A stretch of 64,000 nucleotides of DNA from Sphingobacterium wenxiniae (GCF_900116225.1 NZ_FOZZ01000017.1:1-64000); one strand, 5' to 3'. Positions 8,270-17,308 are shown, counted from the first letter of the stretch. Program-made: numbers and translations. Notes: generated by a model from the letters alone, not told the origin.

Positions 8270-8647
8270 TCAATTTTTTGAATCTACTGAATTTAATTTG
8301 CGATAGCTATTGTAGGATAATGCAAGTATTCCAATAAAAATCAGGGGAAGAAATGATTGAAAATCCATTCCGTCAATAGCAAAGTGACTTATACTTGCAA
8401 AGATAAAGTTAAACAGAAAGCCTGCATAAGCCAATTCTTTAAGCTGTTTTGGCATTTGAGGGATAATCAGTGTCAAAGAACCCAATATTTTGAATACAAC
8501 TAATGCATTACCAAAATACTCGGGATAGCCCAACTGTTTAATACCTTCCTTTGCCAACTCTGTCTGTGAGGTAAAGGCCGGCATTACACCTTCCATCAAA
8601 AATATGATGATCGTAGCCGTCCAGAATATGATTTTATTCTTTTTCAT
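8270..8647 (-). CDS. DoxX-like four-helix membrane protein
   Basis: 125 residues with four hydrophobic segments (about residues 6-24, 44-62, 68-88 and 92-112). The motif KEGIKQLGYPEYFGNALVVFKILG and IPQMPKQLKELAYAGFLFNF are characteristic of the DoxX-like family in Bacteroidota. It is first in the operon and preceded by a good TAnnTTTG promoter. DoxX relatives are linked to quinone- or redox-associated membrane complexes, but the role of this subfamily is unproven. Confidence 0.85.
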   Translation of the reverse strand: MKKNKIIFWTATIIIFLMEGVMPAFTSQTELAKEGIKQLGYPEYFGNALVVFKILGSLTLIIPQMPKQLKELAYAGFLFNFIFASISHFAIDGMDFQSFLPLIFIGILALSYNSYRKLNSVDSKN

Positions 8648-8696
8648 TTGGTGCTTATTTTTAGTAGGGTATGTACGTGTTCGATTATTTGTTTAA

Positions 8697-8726
8697 CAAA
8701 TTTAAAGGAGTTTCGCTTTAATCAAC
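8697..8726 (-). promoter_or_regulatory. Promoter of the DoxX-VOC-SRPBCC operon
   Basis: Minus-strand TAAATTTG (plus 8697-8704) with TTG 19 bp upstream (plus 8724-8726) fits the Bacteroidota TTG-N19-TAnnTTTG consensus. It predicts a start near 8692 and a 45-nt leader. The 260-bp divergent gap shared with the AraC gene is where that regulator would be expected to bind. Confidence 0.6.
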
Positions 8727-8908
8727 TTTGCATAAGACAAGAAATAAACAGTTTGAAATCATAATTTAAAAAACTTGTGCTATTCTTACGTTGAATGAGG
8801 AATAGGAGAAGACCTTTAATGATGTTTTATAATTGAAAGCAATCTCAGTACAATCCCTTTTTGCAAATTCGAGGAGAATGATGAAATTTGAAGAAATATT
8901 AAAAGGTA

Positions 8909-9778
8909 ATGGAAAAGAATAAAATCAATGCGGATGAATTTGTCTCCAAGTTTATGGACGGGAGTCTTAATCACCTGACCTATATTCCTACACCGATTAA
9001 AATCTTTCCACTTCGGGATATAGCACCCTATTTAATGATCCCCATTCCACCTATTTTTTTTGGTTATAACTTGCTGATCCATATTACGGAAGGCTATTTC
9101 ACCCAACAGATTGAATCGACGACATTTATGGTAGAAGCTCCCGCCGTAGTAATCTGTAACTATGGACATATATCTGCAATACATTCGGTTGATAAATCGG
9201 CTCAGGGATATTGCGTGTTGATTAAGGAACAGGCGATGACCTCCCTTTTTCGGGAACAGGAAATCCTGAATATCTTTACGATTTCGCCGATGCTTAACCT
9301 TACTCCATCGGATAGTGAAGAGTTGAATGGTTTGCTGGATTTATTATATCGGGAGATTTATAACAAAACACCCTATAAGGAACTGTATGAAAGCATCTTC
9401 AAGACGGCTGTGCTGAAGATCATCAAATTGTCCGAGACCAACAGATCATTGGAACGGCGACAGGAGATTGCCATTGCTTTTAAGCAATTGGTTCACCTGC
9501 ATTTTAATAAACATAAGACAGTAGATTTCTATGCTGACAGGCTTGCCGTTTCGGTTAATTACCTCAATCGCTGCGTCTCATCCGTATTCAAAAAATCTTC
9601 TAAAGAACTTATTTTGGAAGTAGTTATTATCCATAGCCAATTACTGCTGCTGGAGACTAATAAGAGTGTCGCCAGTATCGCTTATGAACTGGAATTTACC
9701 GATCCATCGTATTTTGCACGTATCTTTAAAAAGATTGTGGGGATATCACCATCCGACTATCGGAAGAATGTAAAGTAA
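8909..9778 (+). CDS. AraC-family transcriptional regulator
   Basis: 289 residues. The N-terminal half is a cupin-like sensor domain (residues 1-180), and the C-terminal 100 residues hold two helix-turn-helix motifs: VDFYADRLAVSVNYLNRCVS and SVASIAYELEFTDPSYFARI, followed by the family signature FKKIVGISPSDYR. An AAAGGT ribosome-binding-like stretch precedes the ATG. It is divergent from the DoxX-VOC-SRPBCC operon and is the obvious candidate regulator of it, an inference from position only. Confidence 0.9.
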   Translation: MEKNKINADEFVSKFMDGSLNHLTYIPTPIKIFPLRDIAPYLMIPIPPIFFGYNLLIHITEGYFTQQIESTTFMVEAPAVVICNYGHISAIHSVDKSAQGYCVLIKEQAMTSLFREQEILNIFTISPMLNLTPSDSEELNGLLDLLYREIYNKTPYKELYESIFKTAVLKIIKLSETNRSLERRQEIAIAFKQLVHLHFNKHKTVDFYADRLAVSVNYLNRCVSSVFKKSSKELILEVVIIHSQLLLLETNKSVASIAYELEFTDPSYFARIFKKIVGISPSDYRKNVK

Positions 9779-9799
9779 TTCTCCTTTCGTTACATAGGG

Positions 9800-11386
9800 C
9801 TAAAAATTTATATGCCGTTGTATACCGATTTCTTCCAAAAAAATATTGTCGTGTGACGCAACGAGTAAGGTTCCTGTATAATCCCGTATTGCTGAAGTCA
9901 AAATATCAATATTCTGTATATCCAAGTTATTTGTCGGCTCATCTAAGATAATCATATCAGGAGCAATCTGACCAATGTTGAGACAGCAGAGTGCCAAGCG
10001 CATTCTTTCTCCACCACTTAATGCGTGACAAGGTTTATCCCATTCGTCTTTGTCAAATAGAAAGCGATTTAGTCTTATCTTAACTTCATGTTCCTGTAAA
10101 GCTGTTTGGTTGAATGTTTGTGCCTGTTCATATATATTCAGTTGGTCATTTATCAGGGAATATTCTTGATCGATATAAACAATCTGTTCAGTCGCGCGAT
10201 ACAGTTTTCCCCTAGCTGGTAACAACTCACCCAAGAGCAAGCGGATGAAGGTTGTTTTGCCGGATCCGTTCTTTCCTTGAATAGCCGTGCGCTCTCCACT
10301 TTTTATTGAAAAATTAAGGTCTGGGGTCCATAAGCATTTGGTATTATGCATATAATTCAAGTCTTCTCCTTGGAATAATGTTTTACCAAAATGTAGATTA
10401 CTGGTGTCAAAGGCGAATTTCATCTTGTCCAGCTCAGTTTGCTGGGTGCGTAGCGCACGCAGTTCTTGGGAAATATTTGTGGTTTTTTCCAAATGAACAC
10501 CTGCTATCTTGGCGGTACTTCGTTCTGCACTGTTGCGCCATGTGTTTGCCACGATTTTCGGAAGGCCAGCTTTACCCACATTCTTTTTAGCTCGAGCATC
10601 CAGTTTTTGTTGACGCTCCATGGTTTCGCGCTCTTTCTGTTTTGCTTTGCGTAGTTCTTTTTCCTGTGATTCGATACGGTGCTGCAGAGCATTCACAGCA
10701 ATTTCTTTTTGCTCACAATAAAAATCATAATTACCCCCATAGGTCGTTATACCAGTTGGTGTAAGTTCATAAATATTGTTTAATAGATTCAATAGCGTAC
10801 GATCATGACTCACGACAAATAGGGTGGCAGAAGTCGTTAGGATGAAGTCGTAAAGGAGTTCCCGACCAGCGAGGTCTAAGTGATTGCTCGGTTCATCCAA
10901 CAAGATGAAATTGGGTTTATGGATCTCGATTCCGGCTAAGAAAACTTTGGTTTTCTGTCCGCCACTCAGTAGTGCCATTGGGGAAGATAAGGAAATGCCT
11001 TCTAGTTGCCAATGTTGCAAAGATTCTTGGCATCGTTCCTCAATCGTCCAATCGTCATCCAATAATTCCAGATATGCTTCGGTCATTTCGCCCGATAAAA
11101 TACATTCGAAGGCGTGAAGCTTATCGGCGATTCCCAATGCCTCTGCAACGGTTAATGTATTATATTGACCAAAATGTTGTGGTATGTAATAAGGGTTTTC
11201 CACGGTGTGTATTTGACCTGTTGTCACGGGGTATAGTCCTGCAATAAGTTTTAATAAGGTAGACTTACCCGAGCCATTTTGACCAATCAATGCAGTCTTA
11301 GAATGGGTAGGCAAAGTAAAATTAAGGTTGTTAAACAACGAAGTTTTGTCCAGATGTATATAGGATATGTTTTGTACAATAAGCAT
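9800..11386 (-). CDS. ABC-F family ATPase (dual ATP-binding cassette)
   Basis: 528 residues from the ATG at 11386 (MLIVQNISYIHL), where the family normally begins; a start at 11422 would add 12 residues. Two complete cassettes without membrane segments: Walker A GQNGSGKSTLLKL and GKNGSGKTTFIRLL, signature LSGGQKTKVFLAG and LSGGERMRLALCC, Walker B ILLDEPSNHLD and IILDEPTNNLD. The two are joined by a charged linker (about residues 220-290, rich in Lys/Glu). ABC-F proteins act on the ribosome as translation factors or antibiotic-protection factors; which applies is unclear, though it resembles the short-linker forms rather than EttA. It stands alone, with the structured repeat upstream. Confidence 0.85.
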   Translation of the reverse strand: MLIVQNISYIHLDKTSLFNNLNFTLPTHSKTALIGQNGSGKSTLLKLIAGLYPVTTGQIHTVENPYYIPQHFGQYNTLTVAEALGIADKLHAFECILSGEMTEAYLELLDDDWTIEERCQESLQHWQLEGISLSSPMALLSGGQKTKVFLAGIEIHKPNFILLDEPSNHLDLAGRELLYDFILTTSATLFVVSHDRTLLNLLNNIYELTPTGITTYGGNYDFYCEQKEIAVNALQHRIESQEKELRKAKQKERETMERQQKLDARAKKNVGKAGLPKIVANTWRNSAERSTAKIAGVHLEKTTNISQELRALRTQQTELDKMKFAFDTSNLHFGKTLFQGEDLNYMHNTKCLWTPDLNFSIKSGERTAIQGKNGSGKTTFIRLLLGELLPARGKLYRATEQIVYIDQEYSLINDQLNIYEQAQTFNQTALQEHEVKIRLNRFLFDKDEWDKPCHALSGGERMRLALCCLNIGQIAPDMIILDEPTNNLDIQNIDILTSAIRDYTGTLLVASHDNIFLEEIGIQRHINF

Positions 11387-11505
11387 GATTTCTTTCGTTG
11401 AAAGGTAAACTGATAACTTCATCCTAAAAAGGGAAGCTGTTTAGTTATATAGAAAGAAATGGTATTACATACTTATTTTTTTAAGATATGCTACAAAGGT
11501 AATAA

Positions 11506-12092
11506 TTTTTTTGTTGATGATAAAAATGGAAGTTTTGTTTCTACAATATGTTGATTTTTTCCAATCGCACAATCTTTCCGTCCCTCGCCGGGACAGGGCG
11601 TCACTTTTGAAGGGCAAAAGTGACCAAAACCCTTTGTCCCATCCAAGGTGGCTTGTCACACGATCCTAACGCACACAAAGAAAATCCCTCACAAGGCTGA
11701 AACCACTGTCCGAAGCTTTTTGGATAGCTTCGGACAATAGTTTCCATGCCTTTCCCTTCCTCACAATCCTTCGGTATTTCCTTTGCCTTTCCGCCACTTG
11801 GATGAGACGGAGAAGCGCTTTCGCGTCTACTCAAGACTTCCGAAGTTTCAGAAACTTCGGAAGTCTAAACTCTACTCGCACGAACCACTCCTTAACTGGA
11901 AAATGTCGCATCAAAAGTTTTGACCATGTAGAAGGCTATTTTTAGCACTATCTCTCTGGTCAAAGCTTTTCAGCGACGAGTTTTGCTCCACTTTTGCGGT
12001 CAAAAGTGGAAAAAGCCTGTCCGGCTTCGGAGGACATAAAATGTACAAAAAAAAACTCCATTTATTTTAAATATAAAAATAAGATGCTTTTG
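11506..12092 (-). repeat. Structured non-coding repeat, copy 1 (inverted partner at 16667-17225)
   Basis: This 0.59 kb element fills most of the 780-bp gap between the ABC-F gene and gpsA1. Its reverse complement matches 16667-17225 along nearly its whole length with many substitutions. It contains at least four hairpins: GTCACTTTT/AAAAGTGAC (11600-11624), TGTCCGAAGCT/AGCTTCGGACA (11706-11735), a 16-bp stem around AGACTTCCGAAGTTTC (11834-11866), and CCACTTTTG/CAAAAGTGG (11988-12009). Short ORFs in it are fragmentary and not convincing as genes. See the findings for paired changes between the copies. Confidence 0.85.
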
Positions 12093-12138
12093 ACCTACTC
12101 CCTAAAGAACAGAAGATGAGAAACCCCTAATAAATCGC

Positions 12139-12146
12139 TATATTTG
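12139..12146 (+). promoter_or_regulatory. Promoter -7 box of gpsA1-hemF-M16 operon
   Basis: TATATTTG matches the TAnnTTTG consensus exactly; no good -33 box is seen. By the spacing seen at the stable RNA genes of this window (start 5 nt after the G), transcription should begin near 12151, giving an 18-nt leader to the ATG at 12169. Confidence 0.5.
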
Positions 12147-12168
12147 TCGCTTAGTGAAATATAAACTT

Positions 12169-13179
12169 ATGGTGAGTTCCAAACAAAAGGTTGGAGTGAT
12201 TGGTAGTGGCAGTTGGGCAACGGCAATGATTAAGATGCTGGGTGACAATGCCTCTGAAAAGGAAATTTTGTGGTGGATTAGGAAAGAGGAAGATTTGGAA
12301 TATGTGAAAACGTATAGACATAATCCGACTTATCTCAGTGCTGTGGAGCTTAAAATAAACCCCGAAAATCTATTTTCAGATACCAAAACAGTCGTGCAAC
12401 AATCGGATGTTGTTATTTTGAATACACCCTCCGCATATTTAAAAGATGCTCTAAAAGGTATAGGGCCTAATGATTTCGAAGGTAAAACCATTGTATCAGC
12501 CATCAAAGGAATCATTCCCGAAGATAATCTTATTGTAGGGGAATATCTGATGAAGACCTATGGAATCCCTTTAGAGCGTATCGTCGTTATCGGTGGGCCA
12601 TGCCATGCCGAGGAAGTCTCTTCTGAGAAGCTCTCGTATCTGACGTTAGCGGCCAAAGATAGTAAACAGGCGGATAGTGTAAGCCAATTGTTGCAGAACC
12701 GTTATATCAAGACCATCCTATCCTCCGATGTGTTAGGGGTGGAATATGGCGCAGTGCTAAAGAACATATATGCATTGGCTGGAGGGATATGTCATGGTTT
12801 GGGTTTTGGAGACAATTTTCAGGCGGTTTTAGTATCCAATGCTATCCGTGAAATGGAAACCTGTGTGCTGGCCATCGATCCTGAAGAAGACAGGGACATC
12901 AACGCCTCAGCTTATTTAGGTGATCTACTGGTAACAGCCTATTCCCAATTTAGCCGTAACCGTACTTTTGGTAATATGATAGGGAAGGGATATACTGTCC
13001 AGTCGGCGCAGTTGGAGATGAACATGGTAGCCGAAGGTTATTATGCGTCAGCCTGTATCCAGAATATTATCCAACGCTATGATTTGGATATGCCGATCTG
13101 CAATATGGTCTACCAGATATTATACAATCGCCAACCAGCAGCTACGGAAGTTAGAAAATTAGCCGAAAAATTATCATAA
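12169..13179 (+). CDS. gpsA: NAD(P)-dependent glycerol-3-phosphate dehydrogenase, paralogue 1
   Basis: 336 residues from ATG 12169; a GTG at 12154 would place the start almost on the predicted transcription start. The enzyme reduces dihydroxyacetone phosphate to sn-glycerol-3-phosphate for phospholipid synthesis. Visible are the dinucleotide-binding GVIGSGSWATAM, the GGPCHAEEV block, LKNIYALAGGICHGLGFGDN with the catalytic Lys, and SRNRTFGNMIGKGY. It closely follows the usual Bacteroidota GpsA pattern, so it is probably the housekeeping copy. It heads an operon with hemF (3-bp gap) and two M16 genes. A diverged second paralogue lies at 17371-18360. Confidence 0.92.
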   Translation: MVSSKQKVGVIGSGSWATAMIKMLGDNASEKEILWWIRKEEDLEYVKTYRHNPTYLSAVELKINPENLFSDTKTVVQQSDVVILNTPSAYLKDALKGIGPNDFEGKTIVSAIKGIIPEDNLIVGEYLMKTYGIPLERIVVIGGPCHAEEVSSEKLSYLTLAAKDSKQADSVSQLLQNRYIKTILSSDVLGVEYGAVLKNIYALAGGICHGLGFGDNFQAVLVSNAIREMETCVLAIDPEEDRDINASAYLGDLLVTAYSQFSRNRTFGNMIGKGYTVQSAQLEMNMVAEGYYASACIQNIIQRYDLDMPICNMVYQILYNRQPAATEVRKLAEKLS

Positions 13180-13182
13180 ACG

Positions 13183-14079
13183 ATGACAAGACACGATATA
13201 GCAGAAACCTATAAAACCATTCAGAACGAGATAACCCAAGGGTTGGAAGCATTGGATGGCAAAGCAACATTTCAAGAAGAACTTTGGGAACGAGAAGGCG
13301 GTGGTGGAGGTCGCACACGTATAATCCAGCAGGGTAACATCCTTGAAAAAGGAGGGGTGAATTTTTCTGCAGTACATGGTAAGCTACCTGAACCGATCAA
13401 GAAAGCTTTCGGAGTGGAAGAAGAGGATTTTTTCGCGACAGGAGTATCCATTGTCATCCATCCGAATAATCCTTGGGTACCCATCATCCACATGAATATC
13501 CGTTATTTTGAGTTGAATGAGCAGATGCGATGGTTCGGAGGCGGTATAGACTTAACCCCACATTATATCATAGAAGATGATGCACGTTTCTTTCACCACA
13601 TGATGAAGAATGTCTGTGATAAGCATCACTCCTCGTTCTATACCGATTTTAAAACTTGGGCAGATAACTATTTTTATATCAAGCATCGTCAGGAAACCAG
13701 AGGTATCGGAGGGGTCTTCTATGACAGGCTAACACCCGAAAAAACAGGATTAAGTTACGAACAGATTTTTGATTTCTCCTGTGACTTGGGCCGAACCTTT
13801 GTACCTACTTACACCGAACTGGTCAATAGAAACCGTGAAAAGACTTTTACACAACGGGAGAAAGATTGGCAATTATTGCGTCGTGGTCGGTACGTGGAGT
13901 TTAACCTGGTATATGATGCAGGGACCAAATTCGGTCTGGAAACCAATGGGCGTATTGAATCTATCCTGATGAGCTTGCCGACACAGGCCAATTGGGCTTA
14001 TGACTTTCAACCCGAAGCAGGTTCTCTGGAAGAACAAACCCTTTCGCTGTTGAAGAAAGATATACAGTGGACTGTTTAA
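13183..14079 (+). CDS. hemF: Oxygen-dependent coproporphyrinogen III oxidase
   Basis: 298 residues, normal for HemF. It oxidatively decarboxylates coproporphyrinogen III to protoporphyrinogen IX in haem synthesis, using O2. Landmarks are WEREGGGGGRTRI, HPNNPWVPIIHMNIRYFE with conserved His residues, the family signature WFGGGIDLTPHY, and RRGRYVEFNLVYDAGTKFGL near the C terminus. It follows gpsA1 with only three bases between, so is cotranscribed. The presence of the oxygen-dependent type fits an aerobic organism. Confidence 0.96.
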   Translation: MTRHDIAETYKTIQNEITQGLEALDGKATFQEELWEREGGGGGRTRIIQQGNILEKGGVNFSAVHGKLPEPIKKAFGVEEEDFFATGVSIVIHPNNPWVPIIHMNIRYFELNEQMRWFGGGIDLTPHYIIEDDARFFHHMMKNVCDKHHSSFYTDFKTWADNYFYIKHRQETRGIGGVFYDRLTPEKTGLSYEQIFDFSCDLGRTFVPTYTELVNRNREKTFTQREKDWQLLRRGRYVEFNLVYDAGTKFGLETNGRIESILMSLPTQANWAYDFQPEAGSLEEQTLSLLKKDIQWTV

Positions 14080-14101
14080 AGCATTTATTGACTATACATT
14101 C

Positions 14102-15355
14102 ATGATTAACTACCAAAAGTTTACGCTGGACAATGGCCTTCGGGTGATTGTGCATGAAGACCACACCACAGCCATGGCCTGCTTGAACATCTTATACGAT
14201 GTAGGAGCGCGTGATGAGTCACCCGATAAAACAGGGTTTGCGCATCTCTTCGAGCACCTGATGTTTGGCGGATCTGTCAATATCCCCAACTATGATACAC
14301 CTTTACAAGAAGTAGGAGGAGAAAATAATGCCTTCACCAGTAATGATATCACGAATTATTATATTACTCTGCCCTCTACAAATTTGGAAACAGCCTTTTG
14401 GTTGGAGAGCGACCGCATGCTGAACTTGGCGTTTAGCGAGCAGAGCTTAGAAATACAGCGACAGGTTGTGTGTGAGGAATTTAAGCAGCGTTACCTGAAT
14501 CAACCCTACGGCGATGTATGGTTGCGGTTAAGACCGCTGGCCTACAAAGTGCATCCCTATCGTTGGGCTACCATTGGCAAGGAACTAAAACATATCGAAG
14601 AAGCGACGATGGAAGACGTGAAAGCGTTTTTCAAAAGGCACTACGCTCCAAACCATGCCATCATGGTAGTAGCAGGGGATGTGCATCTGGAAGAAGTAAA
14701 ACAGCTTAGCCAGAAATGGTTTGGCGATATTCCAAAGGGTGAAGATTACGTCAGGAATCTGCCTAAGGAACCTAAGCAAACGGAAGCCCGTAGGGAAGAA
14801 GTATGGGCTGATGTACCTGTAAACAGTATTTATATTGCGTTTCATGGCCCCGACCGCTTGCATACGGATTATCCTGTTGTGGATTTGATTTCCGATATTC
14901 TATCCAGAGGATCCTCTTCACGACTGTATCGGGCTTTGGTGAAGGAGCAGCCCCTGTTCAGTGAAGTCAATGCCTATGTTATGGGTTCTATAGATGATAA
15001 TCTCTTTGTCATTGAGGGAAAACCTCTACCACAAGTGTCTTTGACGGATGCAGAAAAAGCGTTATGGCAACAGTTGGAACTGCTGAAAAAAGAGTTGGTT
15101 GCTGAAAAGGAATTGCAAAAAGTCAAAAACAAAATCGAGTCGACCATGATGTTTGCAGAACTTTCAAATTTAGACAAAGCGATGAATCTTGCCTTTTATG
15201 AAGCATTAGGAGATGCCGACCTGTATAACCAAGAGGTTGACCGTTATCTTCAGGTTTCGGCTCCGCATATACAAAGCATAGCTCAGGAGATATTCCGTCA
15301 AGAGAACTCGTCCACTTTAATCTATCACGCTAAAGAACAGCAAGATGTTGAATAG
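14102..15355 (+). CDS. M16 family zinc metallopeptidase, catalytic subunit
   Basis: 417 residues with the inverted zinc motif HxxEH in FAHLFEHLMFGG (His-x-x-Glu-His around residues 51-55) and the downstream Glu in EFKQRYLNQPYGD, as required for M16 catalysis. No signal peptide, so it appears cytoplasmic, unlike many Bacteroidota M16 pairs. Its end overlaps the next M16 gene by 11 bp. In the M16B arrangement such a pair makes a heterodimer in which this half supplies the zinc site. The substrate is unknown. Confidence 0.9.
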   Translation: MINYQKFTLDNGLRVIVHEDHTTAMACLNILYDVGARDESPDKTGFAHLFEHLMFGGSVNIPNYDTPLQEVGGENNAFTSNDITNYYITLPSTNLETAFWLESDRMLNLAFSEQSLEIQRQVVCEEFKQRYLNQPYGDVWLRLRPLAYKVHPYRWATIGKELKHIEEATMEDVKAFFKRHYAPNHAIMVVAGDVHLEEVKQLSQKWFGDIPKGEDYVRNLPKEPKQTEARREEVWADVPVNSIYIAFHGPDRLHTDYPVVDLISDILSRGSSSRLYRALVKEQPLFSEVNAYVMGSIDDNLFVIEGKPLPQVSLTDAEKALWQQLELLKKELVAEKELQKVKNKIESTMMFAELSNLDKAMNLAFYEALGDADLYNQEVDRYLQVSAPHIQSIAQEIFRQENSSTLIYHAKEQQDVE

Positions 15356-16622
15356 AAAAGAAGCTCCCCTAAAACACCCGGTGGCGGATATACATTTGGT
15401 GGAGCCTAAATCCTTGCAATTGGAGAATGGGCTTAAGATTTTTGTCTTTTATGCCGAAGAACAAGAATTGCTGAAAGCAGAATTTATATTTCAGAATGTT
15501 TTTTCCTCACCGGAAAACCCTTTATTGAATACCTGTCTGAGCAGTATGCTCAAGGAAGGGACCAATACGCGTACCAGTGCACAGATAGCCGAAGAAATCG
15601 ATTTTTATGGAGGATACCTCATCCCGGAATATAGCTACGATCAAACGGCATTAACGATGTACATTTTGACGAAGCATCTTCCGGCAGTTTTGCCTATTGT
15701 ACATGATGTATTGACCGATTCCATTATTCCAGAATCGGAGTTGCAGACCTTTACCCGTAACAATAAACAGTCTCTGCAAGTATCCTTGCGTAAGAATGAA
15801 TATGTAGCACGCAGGTTTTTCTACCGTAATCTTTTTGGCGAGACACGCTATGGAATTACACCTACGGAAGAAGCTTACGATAACCTCCGCAGAGAAGATT
15901 TACAGGCTTTATATCGGGCGCAAATCCAACCCCAAAATTGTACACTTATTCTTTCCGGCGATGTGACGGATGAGGTCTTGGCCCAGGTCGAACAGCTTTT
16001 TGGAAAGAACTGGATAAATCAAGGTGAAATCCCTTCGGGATTGAATCCACTATTGCCCGAGTTTCAGCCACAGCAATTTATCGAAGAGCGTACCGACGCT
16101 ATGCAGTCCGCAATTCGATTAGGGATGCCGTTCATCAATCGCAAAAATCCTGATTTTCCTGCAGTACAGTTTGTCAATACGCTTTTTGGAGGCTATTTCG
16201 GTTCGCGATTAATGCGCAATATTCGGGAGGACAAAGGCTATACCTATAGTATAGGTTCAGCCATTGCCAGCCTCAGGCATACCGGTTTTCTTACTATAGC
16301 ATCAGAAGTAGGGGTAGATGTTACACAAGCGACTTTGGACGAAATCCAAAAGGAATTTCAACTGTTGAGAACAGAACCTGCACCGCTTGAAGAAGTCGAA
16401 CTGGTAAAGAATTATATGTTAGGCGCTATCTTAGGTAGTTTGGAATCTATTTTCTCCCACGCAGATAAATTCAAAGCCGTGTATTTTTCTAATCTTGATT
16501 TATCATATTATACCCGCTATAACCAGACCATTCGGGAAATGACCCCGGAAAGAGTACAGGCCGTAGCCCAACAATATTTTGATTACGACAAGCTCCTGCG
16601 TGTCGTTGTAGGGAAGGTGTAA
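15345..16622 (+). CDS. M16 family peptidase-like, non-catalytic partner subunit
   Basis: 425 residues of the M16 fold without HxxEH; the corresponding segment reads LNTCLSSMLKEGTNTRTSAQ. It keeps the C-terminal substrate-binding pattern NIREDKGYTYSIGSAI (the Arg/Tyr pair of the inactive half). It overlaps the catalytic M16 gene by 11 bp, which suggests translational coupling and a 1:1 complex. Followed by a strong hairpin at 16622-16659 that should end the gpsA1-hemF-M16-M16 transcript. Confidence 0.9.
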   Translation: MLNRKEAPLKHPVADIHLVEPKSLQLENGLKIFVFYAEEQELLKAEFIFQNVFSSPENPLLNTCLSSMLKEGTNTRTSAQIAEEIDFYGGYLIPEYSYDQTALTMYILTKHLPAVLPIVHDVLTDSIIPESELQTFTRNNKQSLQVSLRKNEYVARRFFYRNLFGETRYGITPTEEAYDNLRREDLQALYRAQIQPQNCTLILSGDVTDEVLAQVEQLFGKNWINQGEIPSGLNPLLPEFQPQQFIEERTDAMQSAIRLGMPFINRKNPDFPAVQFVNTLFGGYFGSRLMRNIREDKGYTYSIGSAIASLRHTGFLTIASEVGVDVTQATLDEIQKEFQLLRTEPAPLEEVELVKNYMLGAILGSLESIFSHADKFKAVYFSNLDLSYYTRYNQTIREMTPERVQAVAQQYFDYDKLLRVVVGKV

Positions 16623-16659
16623 AGATAGGGGGATTCGTTAACGAGTCCCCTTATCTTTA
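16622..16659 (+). terminator. Terminator of the gpsA1-hemF-M16-M16 operon
   Basis: AAAGATA with GGGGGA pairs with TCCCC and TATCTTT around a TTAACG-containing loop, a long hairpin starting at the last base of the stop codon. The 3' side is T-rich. Confidence 0.7.
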
Positions 16660-16666
16660 TCAGGGC

Positions 16667-17225
16667 AAAAGCATCTTATTTTTATGTTTAAATTATTAGA
16701 TAGTTTTTGTCGCTCGAGCCGCAACTGGCTTCTACTTTTTGGCCGTCAAAAAGTAGACAAAAACCTCGTCGCTGAAAAGCTTTGACCAGAGGGATAGTGC
16801 TAAAAATAGCTTTCTACATGGTCAAAACTTTTAAGGCGACATTTTTCTATTAAGGAGTGGTTCGTGCAAGTAGAGGAAGGCGATTCCCATCGCCTCTTCT
16901 ACCGAGTGACGGTTAAGCGCTTCTCCGTCTCATCCAAGTGGCGGAAAGACAAAGGAAATACCGAGGGATTGTGTGGAAGGGAAAGGCATGGAAACTATTG
17001 TCCGAAGCTATCCAAAGAGCTTCGGACAGTAGTTTCAGCCTTGTAAGGGATTTCCTTTGTGTGGGCTGGGCTGCGGGACAGGCCACCTCGGATGGGACAA
17101 AGGGTTTTTGATTCCTTTTTGCCCTACAAAAAGGAATGCCCTGTCCCGGCGAGGGACGGAAAGGTTGTGCGATGGGAAAAATCAGCATAGTAGAAATAAA
17201 ACCTCCATTTCACCTCAACAAAAAT
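16667..17225 (+). repeat. Structured non-coding repeat, copy 2 (inverted partner at 11506-12092)
   Basis: This fills most of the 750-bp gap between the M16 gene and gpsA2 and is the inverted counterpart of copy 1. Equivalent hairpins are CTACTTTTTG/CAAAAAGTAG (16732-16756), a GGCGAT/ATCGCC-tipped stem (about 16870-16902), TGTCCGAAGCT/AGCTTCGGACA (about 17000-17029), and ATTCCTTTTT/AAAAAGGAAT (17111-17137). Stem sequences of three hairpins differ from copy 1 but pairing is kept. Outer ends share CAAAAGCATCTTATTTTTAT with copy 1. No convincing protein-coding frame. Confidence 0.85.
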
Positions 17226-17276
17226 TCCATTACAAACAATTTATGATGTGTATATCCGATTTTCACATCCCTTAAA

Positions 17277-17308
17277 TTTGCTTATTAGTTTATTTTTATC
17301 TATATTTG
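17277..17308 (+). promoter_or_regulatory. Promoter of the gpsA2-ggpPS operon
   Basis: TTTG at 17277-17280, 20 bp spacer, then TATATTTG at 17301-17308: a complete Bacteroidota sigma-ABfr-type promoter. Predicted start about 17313, leaving a 58-nt leader that contains a 9-bp hairpin (ATGGAAAGC 17331-17339 with 17344-17352) just before the TTG start codon. Confidence 0.65.

Noticed and set aside
11465..11834. Minus-strand ORFs of 64 and 77 codons in repeat copy 1, with look-alikes in copy 2 (16864-17275 plus)
   Set aside because: Some segments (LGWDKGF, ALSRRGTERLCD) recur because the DNA is repeated; frames differ in length and are broken by the variable hairpins, so a structured non-coding repeat explains them better.
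12154..12168. GTG start for gpsA1
   Set aside because: Only a few bases after the predicted transcription start; ATG 12169 fits the family N terminus.
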